DNA from: Thalassobacillus devorans
GTDB taxonomy: Bacteria > Bacillota > Bacilli > Bacillales > Halobacillaceae
Length of the DNA: 64,000 bases
Direction: 5' to 3'
NCBI RefSeq assembly: GCF_900176565.1
Contig: NZ_FXEH01000004.1
Location: forward strand, 124,001-188,000
Shown here one piece after another: positions 25,153 through 33,155 of the stretch; positions within the stretch are counted from its first letter, which is position 1; every line of letters begins with the position of its first letter. Under the pieces are notes generated by a model. It saw nothing but the letters and a program-made list of their open reading frames with translations, was not told where the DNA came from and ran no database searches. Made by a program: the position numbers and the translations under genes.

Positions 25153-25878
25153 TTACTTTTTCTCTACCGTAATATCTCCAACCCCCATATCAATATCAAC
25201 CTCCATGATGACGTCCGCACCATTTTCGTAAGCTTCATTTACAAACGTATCGTCACCTTTGGTAATGAAGTCCTTGATATTTAAATCTCCAACACCATTA
25301 TCAATCTTAATTTTTACTCCGATTTCCTCTGGCAGGTATACCTTGGTGTCACCGACCCCAGAATCAATCGTGACATCAAAGCTTTCTTTTCTTTCTCCGG
25401 AGAGGTCTAAGGTTACATCCCCTACGCCCGTGTCGATATCTAAATCGGTTAAGTTCATCCTGCGTAAATCCAGGTTAGAATCAGAGACACCAGTCTCGAT
25501 TTCAAGTTCGGTTGGGACATCCTCATTCAACTGTACATTCCATTCACTTTTACTGTTGAATCCGAAGATGCTTACCTGAAACCATCTTCGTTTCTCGCTG
25601 ATTTCTAAATGCCCTTCTGTGCCACTTCGTTTATAGGTGACTACAGGTTCTTTCCGGGAATGATCATATTCGAATTGAGCTTTCATCCATTCTTTGGATC
25701 CGGGTGAAACATGGAGGCTTCCGACACCCATTTCCAGGTCTACTGATAAAAATTCCGCATCATCCCGTTCGACCACTTCCTCACTTTTTCCTTGTTTAGC
25801 ACCAACCATCTGGTATCCCGTAAACAACAAAACCAATGCGGCCACCACCGCAACAGAGAACAAAAACATCCTTTTCAT
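25153..25878 (-). CDS. Membrane-anchored toastrack/DUF4097-like protein
   Basis: 241 residues. One N-terminal hydrophobic segment (about 4-24, no lipobox) would anchor it, with the rest outside. The remainder is a beta-repeat domain with recurring GVGD/GVSD turns (LEMGVGSL, IDTGVGDV, IDSGVGDT, IDNGVGDL, IDMGVGDI) at 20-30 residue intervals, typical of LiaF/LiaG-type toastrack adhesin folds. Function unknown; relatives are tied to cell-envelope stress. ATG 25878 with AAGGGGG upstream is preferred to an in-frame ATG 21 bases earlier. Confidence 0.7.
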   Translation of the reverse strand: MKRMFLFSVAVVAALVLLFTGYQMVGAKQGKSEEVVERDDAEFLSVDLEMGVGSLHVSPGSKEWMKAQFEYDHSRKEPVVTYKRSGTEGHLEISEKRRWFQVSIFGFNSKSEWNVQLNEDVPTELEIETGVSDSNLDLRRMNLTDLDIDTGVGDVTLDLSGERKESFDVTIDSGVGDTKVYLPEEIGVKIKIDNGVGDLNIKDFITKGDDTFVNEAYENGADVIMEVDIDMGVGDITVEKK

Positions 25879-26045
25879 AACCTTCGCCCCCTTCACCATC
25901 TACCTACATTATAGCGCTTAGATGGAAAATAAATAACGGCTTTTGGTGTAATTTCTCCTAAGCCTCCAGACGTATTTTGTGGATAGCCGAACTGTTTCCC
26001 TTTGGACGTTTCTTTTAAGAAGAGAGATAGAATTTTCAGAAACCT

Positions 26046-26062
26046 TGTCAGATAATCTGACA
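26046..26062. promoter_or_regulatory. TnrA box, upstream copy
   Basis: TGTCAGATAATCTGACA matches the TnrA consensus TGTNANAWWWTNTNACA at every defined position and is a near-perfect palindrome. It lies 87 bases before the ammonium transporter start, suited to activation under nitrogen limitation. Confidence 0.8.
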
Positions 26063-26113
26063 AACCAATTGTGACACCCTTTCATTCGTAGTAACTTAAT
26101 AACTAACATTTAA

Positions 26114-26130
26114 TGTTACAAAAACTAACA
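26114..26130. promoter_or_regulatory. TnrA/GlnR box, promoter-proximal copy
   Basis: TGTTACAAAAACTAACA fits TGTNA-N7-TNACA, one mismatch to the fuller consensus. It ends 18 bases before the amtB start codon, so a bound regulator here would more likely repress. Confidence 0.6.
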
Positions 26131-26148
26131 TGAAAGGGAGAGGATTAA

Positions 26149-27417
26149 ATGGAAACAGTTTTGATGGATAATTTGTGGGTGATTATTGGTACATTTTTAG
26201 TATTTCTTATGCTGGGAGGATTCATTTTGCTGGAGGCCGGATCTACCCGGATGAAAAACGCCGGCCATATTGCCGGTAAGACCATTTTCACCGCTGGAAT
26301 CGGTTCATTAATGTTTTGGGCAATTGGCTGGGGATTCATTTATGGAGAGGGCAATTGGTTTATTGGTCTATCGGATTTCTTCTATGGTGATGCTTCTTTC
26401 AGTGGAGAAGGGCTTTCTCCAGCAGTAGATTTTATGTTCCAGATGATGTTTGCGCTAGTAGCGATGACGATTGCGTTCGGCGGATTTGCGGAGCGTGCGA
26501 AATTATCAGCTTATGTGATTTTTGCCGTACTATTTTCGGCGGTCATCTATCCGGTTGTAGCTCACTGGATTTGGGGCGGCGGCTGGTTAGCTGACCACGG
26601 GAAGCAGGACTTTGCTGGTTCAACGGTAGTTCACCTGACGGGGGCGATGGCAGCTTTGGCAGCAACCATTGTTCTGAAGCCTCGTATCGGAAAATATAAC
26701 AAAGATGGTTCTTCCAATGATCTTGCCGGGCACAACCAGGTATATACAGCGCTTGGCGTATTACTGCTATGGGTAGGTTGGTTCGGTTTCAATGGAGCAA
26801 GTACATTTGAGGTAGCAGATGCATTCTTTGGGTTTGTCATGCTGAATACACAATTAGCAGCCGCGGGCGGTGCCGTTTCGGCGATGCTGGTTGCCTATGT
26901 TTGGACTGGTAAAGCGGACGTGCCGACGACATTAAATGGCGCGTTAGCAGGGCTTGTTGCCATAACGGCTCCTGCCGGCTTTGTTGCACCATGGGCAGCT
27001 GTGATCATCGGTCTTATTGGCGGGGTGATTGTCGTCTATAGTATGAAGTTGTTTGATCGAGCGAAAATTGATGATCCGATTTTTGCTTTATCTGTCCACG
27101 GGACCGTCGGTGTCTGGGGAACGCTTGCTAATGGATTATTCGCCGTCCCTGCTTTCTCGACAGAAATCGGCTGGGGGCAAGCCGGATTATTCTATGGCGG
27201 TGGCTTTACTCAATTAGGCGTGCAGACGGTGGGTGTTGTGGCAAGTGGTCTATACGCTTTCGTTGTGGCATTAATTATCTTGAAGGTAATGGATAAAATG
27301 ATGGGCGGGATTCGTGTATCGGAAGAAGAAGAGATTGTTGGTCTGGACTTGAGTGAACACGGAGGCTATGGCTATCCGGAAAACATTCCTCATCCGGAAG
27401 AACAAAGGGGCGCATAA
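26149..27417 (+). CDS. amtB: Ammonium transporter
   Basis: 422 residues, about 11 membrane helices. Family marks: FILLEAGSTRMKNAGH, FAFGGFAERAKL-like AFGGFAERAKL, and the conserved pore His pair H162 (VVHLTGAMAAL) and H317 (SVHGTVGVWG). It imports ammonium/ammonia. The ATG follows AAAGGGAGAGG. Two TnrA-type sites upstream put it under nitrogen control. In B. subtilis the PII gene (glnK/nrgB) follows; here a GlnD-like gene takes that place. Confidence 0.92.
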   Translation: METVLMDNLWVIIGTFLVFLMLGGFILLEAGSTRMKNAGHIAGKTIFTAGIGSLMFWAIGWGFIYGEGNWFIGLSDFFYGDASFSGEGLSPAVDFMFQMMFALVAMTIAFGGFAERAKLSAYVIFAVLFSAVIYPVVAHWIWGGGWLADHGKQDFAGSTVVHLTGAMAALAATIVLKPRIGKYNKDGSSNDLAGHNQVYTALGVLLLWVGWFGFNGASTFEVADAFFGFVMLNTQLAAAGGAVSAMLVAYVWTGKADVPTTLNGALAGLVAITAPAGFVAPWAAVIIGLIGGVIVVYSMKLFDRAKIDDPIFALSVHGTVGVWGTLANGLFAVPAFSTEIGWGQAGLFYGGGFTQLGVQTVGVVASGLYAFVVALIILKVMDKMMGGIRVSEEEEIVGLDLSEHGGYGYPENIPHPEEQRGA

Positions 27418-27454
27418 CCAATGAAACGATTAGTTGAAACAGGGGGGGTCTACC

Positions 27455-28426
27455 TTGAATAGCTACGGAAAAATCAGAGATTGGCGGCAAACATATATAA
27501 AAGACGTTTCAACTGATCATGACAAGCTGAATAGGTTTCACGATGAAGTTATCGCAGCAACAGTGGAATGTGCTATGAATTACGTGCAAAGGGAGCGGGG
27601 GGACCCTCCTGCTCCCTTTGCCTTCTTTTTAATGGGAAGTGCCGGAAGGTTTGAACAGTCGGTGTTTAGTGATCAGGACCACGGGATCATTTTTGATGGG
27701 AGTCAGGAGTTCGAAAACTATTTTTTAACTTTAGGAAAAGAAATAGCCGAGGGTTTGGAAGTAGTCGGTTATCAGCTCTGTGACGGCAAGGTAATGGCGT
27801 CCAATCCGTTGTGGTGCCAATCTCTAAGCAGCTGGAACCAGCAGGTAACCGATTGGCTGACCGAAGCGAACTGGACATCGCTGCGTCACTTTTCTACTTT
27901 TTTTGATTCCCGGGTATTGATTGGTGAAGAACGTTTTCTTGAAGAAATCAAAAAGGAAGCTTTGACCATTATCCATTCCCGCCCAGAATTATTTATTCGA
28001 TTAGTAGAAAATGTTGATTTCATTAAAAAAGGCGTCGGTGTTTTCGGTCAATTGCTTCCGGGGGCGCATGGGGAGCAATCGGGTAAAATTCACGTGAAAC
28101 AGACCACTTTCTTTCCTTATGTCAATGCCATGAGGCTCCTCGCTTTAAAAGAGGGCATATTAGCTCCTTCTACGTTAACAAGGTTTGAAAAAATAAAAGC
28201 TGACTATCCATCACTGCATCGCTTTGAGGGTTATTTCATGAAACTTCTGGATTTTCGACTTCGTTTTCAGCAAGAGGTAGAAAGTTACGACCAAGCGCAT
28301 CTGATTGCTATGGAACAATTGACGAAAGAGGATAAGAAGGAGCTTAAGTTATTCATGAAGAAAGGATATGAGCTTTTTTCCGATACAAAGAAAATGATAG
28401 ATAATGAGTGTTCCGCATGGTCATGA
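27455..28426 (+). CDS. DUF294/GlnD-like nucleotidyltransferase-fold protein
   Basis: 323 residues. The N-terminal half has the nucleotidyltransferase motif GSAGRFEQSVFSDQDHGIIF (G-S...D-x-D, about 60-80) as in GlnD and DUF294 proteins; the second half is a helical substrate-binding domain. No CBS, HD or ACT domains, so it is not a full GlnD. It may modify or bind a PII-like or signalling partner, but no target is visible. TTG 27455 follows AGGGGGGG by 6 bases. It directly follows amtB and overlaps the exonuclease start. Confidence 0.75.
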   Translation: MNSYGKIRDWRQTYIKDVSTDHDKLNRFHDEVIAATVECAMNYVQRERGDPPAPFAFFLMGSAGRFEQSVFSDQDHGIIFDGSQEFENYFLTLGKEIAEGLEVVGYQLCDGKVMASNPLWCQSLSSWNQQVTDWLTEANWTSLRHFSTFFDSRVLIGEERFLEEIKKEALTIIHSRPELFIRLVENVDFIKKGVGVFGQLLPGAHGEQSGKIHVKQTTFFPYVNAMRLLALKEGILAPSTLTRFEKIKADYPSLHRFEGYFMKLLDFRLRFQQEVESYDQAHLIAMEQLTKEDKKELKLFMKKGYELFSDTKKMIDNECSAWS

Positions 28427-29139
28427 ATCACATGCTGCAATTCATCAGACAAGTGTCAGGCCGTCTTTATCCGGAAGCTTCTGCCTCCGTAGCCGACCCT
28501 GGACAGCTAGCCTATATCAGGAACCTTCATCGAGAGATAAAAAAGCAGGATGTACTGAATACCCCATTTGATGATTTAAGTGTCGTTGTTTTTGATATTG
28601 AAACGACCGGGTTTTACCCTTATAAGGGAGATCGTATCTTGTCAATTGGGGCAGTGAAGGTACAAGGTGAGCGAATGTTAGAAGAGACGTTTTATTCCGC
28701 CATTCATAATGACTCCGAGCCTTCCGAAGAAATTCAAGAACTGACAGGCATGACGATAGAAGAGTTGAAAGGAGCGCCTTTGCTGCCGGACGTGTTGAAA
28801 AAATTCTATCAATTTGTGGAAAGTGATACGCTCGTCGCTCATCATTCCAGCCATGAGAAGCAGTTCATGAAGCATGCGAACTGGACCGCTTTGAGATCCG
28901 ATTTTCAGCATCGCATCATTGATACATCCTTTCTAACAAAGATTGTGCACCCTGATTCTGATTTATTTTCCCTTGATGATTATTGTGAACACTATGGTAT
29001 TTGCAATCATCAAAGACACCATGCCTTGTATGATGCACTTGCAACCGCGCATTTATGGACGGAAAGCATTCGCCATATCAAAAGGTTAGGCTACGACCAC
29101 TTGAACGATGTGTATGCCCATATTGCCAAATTAAAATGA
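28417..29139 (+). CDS. DEDDh-family 3'-5' exonuclease (PolC/DnaQ epsilon-like)
   Basis: 240 residues. Exo I is FDIETTG (D60, E62); Exo III is H201-x4-D206 (HHALYDA), giving the DEDDh type. The usual Asp of Exo II seems to be Glu (AHHSSHEKQFM), which could weaken activity. Start uncertain: ATG 28417 or ATG 28423, which overlaps the upstream stop (ATGA). DUF294 and exonuclease genes are paired in many bacteria, often beside transport genes; the reason is unknown. Translationally coupled to the GlnD-like gene. Confidence 0.78.
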   Translation: MVMNHMLQFIRQVSGRLYPEASASVADPGQLAYIRNLHREIKKQDVLNTPFDDLSVVVFDIETTGFYPYKGDRILSIGAVKVQGERMLEETFYSAIHNDSEPSEEIQELTGMTIEELKGAPLLPDVLKKFYQFVESDTLVAHHSSHEKQFMKHANWTALRSDFQHRIIDTSFLTKIVHPDSDLFSLDDYCEHYGICNHQRHHALYDALATAHLWTESIRHIKRLGYDHLNDVYAHIAKLK

Positions 29140-29154
29140 GGGAGGGGAGGGGAT

Positions 29155-29400
29155 GTGAGTGATGAAATTCCTCATCATGTCCAGACGTTTCCAATCAGTG
29201 TGGTGAAGAATGCTACGCAATTAACGGCAAGGCAAATACGTTATTACGAAGAGCATGGATTAATCAACCCGAATCGAAATGATGGCAATCAGCGTGTATA
29301 CTCGCTGAACGACATTCATCAGTTGAAAGAAGTGAAACTGCTTATCGAACAGGGAGTCAATATTGCCGGTATTAAAAAGTTAATGAAGAAAGAATTTTGA
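29155..29400 (+). CDS. Short MerR-family protein resembling the DNA-binding half of GlnR/TnrA
   Basis: 81 residues. The whole length is a MerR winged helix: FPISVVKNATQLTARQIRYYEEHGL, then NRNDGNQRVYSLNDIHQL and LIEQGVNIAGIKKL, very close to GlnR/TnrA N-terminal domains. It stops where GlnR and TnrA continue with the dimer and glutamine-synthetase-sensing tail. GTG 29155 follows GGGAGGGGAGG. Last gene of the amtB cluster, before a terminator, so it could be a short nitrogen regulator or a competitor for GlnR/TnrA sites. A separate full-length GlnR is expected elsewhere. Confidence 0.75.
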   Translation: MSDEIPHHVQTFPISVVKNATQLTARQIRYYEEHGLINPNRNDGNQRVYSLNDIHQLKEVKLLIEQGVNIAGIKKLMKKEF

Positions 29401-29403
29401 TAT

Positions 29404-29445
29404 AAAAGGCCTCTCAAATCCGATCGGGTGCTGAGAGGCTTTTTT
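29404..29445 (+). terminator. Terminator of the amtB operon
   Basis: AAAGGCCTCTCA pairs with TGAGAGGCTTTTT, followed by a T-run. Confidence 0.85.
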
Positions 29446-29505
29446 AATGGTCTAGGAAATTATAAAATTTTCTTGTTGTGGATAACTTTACGTGGTGGAT
29501 CCCAT

Positions 29506-29579
29506 CCAGCTCCAGCGCCTACCCCCTCGAGGTCTTAAGCTTGTCGGGGGTGAGCAAGGCGCTTGCGCTTTTGTTCTGG
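29506..29579. repeat. Short palindromic intergenic repeat element
   Basis: Begins CCAGCTCCAGCGCCT, with CTACCCCCTCGAG facing CGGGGGTGAGCAAGGCGC. The opening resembles a palindromic element I recall as dispersed in Bacillus and Geobacillus genomes, here shortened. It ends 1 base before the stop codon of the minus-strand gene and may act as its terminator. Confidence 0.5.
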
Positions 29580-29580
29580 T

Positions 29581-30003
29581 TTATAAACCTTTGATCAGCC
29601 TTGCATCTAGTTCTCTGACTTTATCATAGGAATCAAGCAATTCTTCAGGTGCCAATGTTCTGCCATATTCCCACGCGTTTGTTTCAATTTCATTCTTCAA
29701 TGCTTCGACTTCCTCATCTTCCCCATACATCAGTGTCCGTATGTCATGCTTATGTTTTTTAAACGTCAGATAATAGCCGAGTTCGTGATAGAGCATAATT
29801 TTCACTAAATTTTCATCGGATTCTTTAATCTTCATTTTACTGATATACCCATTCACTTCCAGATAATTGAATGTAAGTGTATTGGTCGATACGTTGAAAC
29901 TCATGGGTGCTGAGAGCCGGTTGTTCGCTTCCGAGTGGATGTCTAATTGGTTTTCATTTTTGGTCTGCTCGATGATGGTTTCAATATCCCAAATATATAA
30001 CAT
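29581..30003 (-). CDS. Hypothetical protein with HELGYY motif
   Basis: 140 residues. The one notable feature is HELGYYL at about residue 73, in a helix-forming context like the zinc site of small metallopeptidases (HExxH), but the second His is Tyr, so catalysis is doubtful. The C-terminal third is acidic and helical. No signal peptide. ATG 30003 is preferred because AAAGGATTGTGATC pairs well with 16S rRNA; GTG 30015 is too close to it. Family not recognised. Confidence 0.5.
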   Translation of the reverse strand: MLYIWDIETIIEQTKNENQLDIHSEANNRLSAPMSFNVSTNTLTFNYLEVNGYISKMKIKESDENLVKIMLYHELGYYLTFKKHKHDIRTLMYGEDEEVEALKNEIETNAWEYGRTLAPEELLDSYDKVRELDARLIKGL

Positions 30004-30243
30004 CAGCCAGATCACAATCCTTTGTCCAGGTATTTTTTTCCGTCTTGTTGGATCGTTAGTTTTATTTAATCAAAATTAGCTAGGTTTGCAAAGCTATTAG
30101 ACTGTTTTTCTTCTAATTTTTGGAGTGGAAATATGGAATTAAATAGAAAAGCCACTTATTTCGAATTTCGTTATAATTTATAGTTTTGGGGTAATAGGAA
30201 AGGGGAACCATTACGAGGCGAGAGAAAAATAGAGGAGGATTCG

Positions 30244-31782
30244 ATGAATAAAAAGAAGCTGATTGACTACTCGATATTTGTACCATCCTTATTAATTATC
30301 ATAGCGATCAGTATTCCATTTGCCTTATATGAAAAAGAGTCCTTGGAACTACTAAATGCTATCTTTGATTATATTGTAGAAGTGTTCAGCTGGGGGTATC
30401 TCTGGTATGGCATCATTCTGGTTGTCGCAGGACTTTATCTATCTTTTTCAAAATATGGACAAGTGGTACTGGGAGATCCGAACGAAAAACCACGGTTCAG
30501 CCTGTTTGAATATGCGTCTATTTTGATAGCGATGGGTGTAGGTTCCACTATTATGCGGACGGGGATGCTGCAATGGACGTCTGTAGCAAACGATCCGCCT
30601 GCTGGTGTGGACCCTGGCTCAGCAGAAGCGCTGTTATGGGGTAACTCCTACAGTATGTTTTTGTGGGGCTTCCAGGTGTTTGCGATATTTGTTATGGCCG
30701 CTCCGGCGATGGCTTATATCCTGCACGTAAAGAAGCGTCCACTGATGCGGATTTCTGAGGCTTGCCGGGATATTTTCGGTGATAAGTTTACGGACGGTAT
30801 CGGCGGTAAATTTCTTGATATCTTATTTCTGATCAGTATCCTGGCTGGTGCTGCTGTAACATTAGGGTTGGGTGCGCCAATCATTACCCATAATTTATCC
30901 AGCCTGCTTAATATGGAAGTTACATTTACGATGACGATCATTGTCACTATCGTTTGGGTATTCCTGTTCTCACTAAGTGCCTACTTAGGAATTGAGAAGG
31001 GGATTAAACGATTGAGTACCTGGAATATGTGGTTAGCCGGCCTGTTTTCTGTTTTTATTCTAATAGCTGGTCCGGGCGTATTTATCCTGAATTACTTCTC
31101 GGATAGTCTTAATTTTCTATTATCCAACTATCTGAACTTTTCGTTGAATACAGAATCGGTATATGAAGGTTCGGCTTCTCACGTTCAAAGTAACACTGTC
31201 TTCTGGTTTGCTTACAGTGCGACATGGGCGATGCTTCATAGTGTCTTCGCCGCTAAGATTTCCAGAGGGCGTACCATTAAAGAAATGATTTTGACATACT
31301 TGCTGGCGCCAACATTGATTTCCTGGATTGCAACAGGGGTTCTTGGCGGTCTGGGGGTCAACAGATATTTAGAAGGCGACCTGGGTATCTTGGAGTTTGT
31401 TGAAAATGAAGAAAGGATGGCGGCAATCCCGGAAATATTGAATACACTTCCGCTAGGTAGTATGGCGATTGTCATCTTCATGATTGTGGCGCTTATCTTC
31501 CTGACGACCACGCTGGACTCCACAACGTATACGGTCGCGGCTTATACCAGTACGAGGGATATGAGTAAGTTCGAACCTCCGAAAACACTGCGTATCATCA
31601 TAGCGGCAGTTATTACCGGACTTGCGCTTGTCCTGATGCGTATTGGTGGACTTGCTCCACTTGAGGTCATTTCCGGTCTGATGGGGCTGCCAATCATTGC
31701 CCTGCAATTCCTTCTCATCTATGCAGCGATACGGATGATCAATAAAGACCAGGCGTGGAAGCATAATATACGAAAGTTCTGA
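30244..31782 (+). CDS. BCCT-family transporter, atypical
   Basis: 512 residues, 12 predicted helices, with the family's RISRGRTI-type loop (KISRGRTIKEM). BCCT carriers import betaine, choline or carnitine with sodium or protons. Two signature areas differ: the glycine motif of helix 3 reads AMGVGSTIMRTGMLQW, and the Trp-rich segment of helix 8 reads WFAYSATWAMLHSVFAA, with fewer Trp than osmolyte carriers. The substrate may therefore not be betaine. The ATG follows GAGGAGG; the 240 bases before it hold a TATAAT but no gene. Confidence 0.8.
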   Translation: MNKKKLIDYSIFVPSLLIIIAISIPFALYEKESLELLNAIFDYIVEVFSWGYLWYGIILVVAGLYLSFSKYGQVVLGDPNEKPRFSLFEYASILIAMGVGSTIMRTGMLQWTSVANDPPAGVDPGSAEALLWGNSYSMFLWGFQVFAIFVMAAPAMAYILHVKKRPLMRISEACRDIFGDKFTDGIGGKFLDILFLISILAGAAVTLGLGAPIITHNLSSLLNMEVTFTMTIIVTIVWVFLFSLSAYLGIEKGIKRLSTWNMWLAGLFSVFILIAGPGVFILNYFSDSLNFLLSNYLNFSLNTESVYEGSASHVQSNTVFWFAYSATWAMLHSVFAAKISRGRTIKEMILTYLLAPTLISWIATGVLGGLGVNRYLEGDLGILEFVENEERMAAIPEILNTLPLGSMAIVIFMIVALIFLTTTLDSTTYTVAAYTSTRDMSKFEPPKTLRIIIAAVITGLALVLMRIGGLAPLEVISGLMGLPIIALQFLLIYAAIRMINKDQAWKHNIRKF

Positions 31783-31820
31783 TGTAATCCGGAACTACAT
31801 CAGTCAAAAAAATAGATAAA

Positions 31821-31855
31821 CGGAGCGGCTCCAGGGGGCTGCTCCGATTGTTTTT
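31821..31855 (+). terminator. Terminator after the BCCT gene
   Basis: CGGAGCGGC pairs with GCTGCTCCG and is followed by ATTGTTTTT. Confidence 0.75.
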
Positions 31856-31960
31856 AAAGAGGGGGAGAGGCCCCGCATATCAAAAAGATGGAAATTTTCT
31901 ATAAATTTGTTATAATGTCAGAAAACATCATACTCATTATTGATGGAAAGGATGTTAGCT

Positions 31961-32176
31961 ATGGAAACCCCAGAAGGTCACGAAGCAAATATTGGAGATA
32001 TAATTTCATTTAAATTGAATGGTGTTGACGCAAAAGGGAAGGTAGTTACATCTTCCTGCCAGCGTTGTGTTATGGTGGACCTAAGTGTGATGGAGAACCT
32101 GGAAGATACAGGGTTCGAGCATACCCATACCGTAGTAGGTCCGGGAAAATACAAAGTAATTGAATCTTCGAAATAA
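31961..32176 (+). CDS. DUF2187 family protein (YkvS-like)
   Basis: 71 residues: GDIISFKLNGVDAKGKV, then VMVDLSVMENLEDTGFEHTHTVV and GPGKYKVI, the complete DUF2187 pattern of small beta-barrel proteins in Bacillaceae. Function unknown. The start with best ribosome site (GGAAAGGAT) is ATG 31961; three in-frame starts lie up to 21 bases upstream. A TATAAT at 31911-31916 is a likely -10. Confidence 0.78.
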   Translation: METPEGHEANIGDIISFKLNGVDAKGKVVTSSCQRCVMVDLSVMENLEDTGFEHTHTVVGPGKYKVIESSK

Positions 32177-32200
32177 TAACACCTATAATCTATAGTAAGA

Positions 32201-32237
32201 AGTCTGACTCAGTCCTGTCCTGGGTTCAGGCTTTTTC
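32201..32237 (+). terminator. Terminator after the DUF2187 gene
   Basis: AGTCTGACTCAG pairs with CTGGGTTCAGGCT, followed by TTTTT. Confidence 0.8.
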
Positions 32238-32302
32238 TTATGAAAGGTTGCCTGAGTGCTATAAAATAATGACATAAACATAAAGTAGGATAGGTGAAAT
32301 AA

Positions 32303-33067
32303 ATGAGTTTTGTTGGTGAAATCCCCAGAAATCTATCATTGTTGGATACTTTAAACAGTATTGGAGAAAATATTTTAATTGCAGATACAAATTACGATGT
32401 GAAGTGGATGAATGACAATGCGGTAAAGCTGTTCACTGCAATCGCACCGTTGTTTAACTTGGATGGTGCTGAAGATTTTATCGGAATGAATATGGATCAT
32501 TTTCACACAAACCCGGCGTATCAGCAGGAGAAAATGGCGACCTTGATGGAGACGCATCGCGCCCGTATCAATATCCGTAATCAATTTGTCGCAGATATTG
32601 TCATTACGCCTGTGCAAGGTGAAGCAGGTAACGTGGACGGTTATGTGGTCATGCTGATGGATGTGACAACAAAAGCGGAAGAGGAAAAAAGGAAAGATAA
32701 GCTGATTGAGGAGCTATCGACGCCGCTGATCAAGATTTGGGATAAGGCGATAGCGGTGCCCTTAATCGGTACTTTTGATAGAGAGCGTTCGGAACGTTTG
32801 ACTTCGTTTGTTTTGAAAGAATGTGCATCTGCGGATATTGAGCATGCTTTAATCGATTTAAGTGGTATTCACACGTTTGATGAAGGCATCAGCTACCAGG
32901 TACAGCAGTTGACGGAAACCTTGACGCTGGTAGGAACGGAGTGTATTCTTGTTGGAATTACGCCTCAGCTGGCCATGAGTTTTGAGTATCTGGATAGTGA
33001 ACTCGCCACGTTCCGGAATGCACATGCCGGGCTGGAACATATTATTGAAAAATCAAAGCGGACCTGA
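32303..33067 (+). CDS. PAS-STAS protein, RsbR/YtvA-like
   Basis: 254 residues. PAS domain about 12-125 (IGENILIADTNYDVKWMN; MDHFHTNPAYQ; DGYVVMLMDVT), short linker helix, then STAS domain about 140-250 (STPLIKIWDKAIAVPLIGTFD; DLSGIHTFDEG; LVGITPQLA). The layout is that of YtvA, a positive input to the sigma-B stressosome, but the PAS has no LOV flavin Cys motif. The STAS sites that are phosphorylated Thr in RsbR read Asp-Glu-Gly and Met-Ser here, so control by RsbT may be absent. Single gene. Confidence 0.75.
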   Translation: MSFVGEIPRNLSLLDTLNSIGENILIADTNYDVKWMNDNAVKLFTAIAPLFNLDGAEDFIGMNMDHFHTNPAYQQEKMATLMETHRARINIRNQFVADIVITPVQGEAGNVDGYVVMLMDVTTKAEEEKRKDKLIEELSTPLIKIWDKAIAVPLIGTFDRERSERLTSFVLKECASADIEHALIDLSGIHTFDEGISYQVQQLTETLTLVGTECILVGITPQLAMSFEYLDSELATFRNAHAGLEHIIEKSKRT

Positions 33068-33087
33068 GTTAGCAGTTTCATTATAAG

Positions 33088-33136
33088 AAAAGCATTGACG
33101 TAGTCCTCCTGGATAGACGACACGTCAATGCTTTTT
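33088..33136. terminator. Bidirectional terminator
   Basis: AAAAGCATTGACGT pairs with ACGTCAATGCTTTTT around a 20-base loop, between convergent genes. Confidence 0.85.
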
Positions 33137-33155
33137 CTATGATATAAATGCGGGA

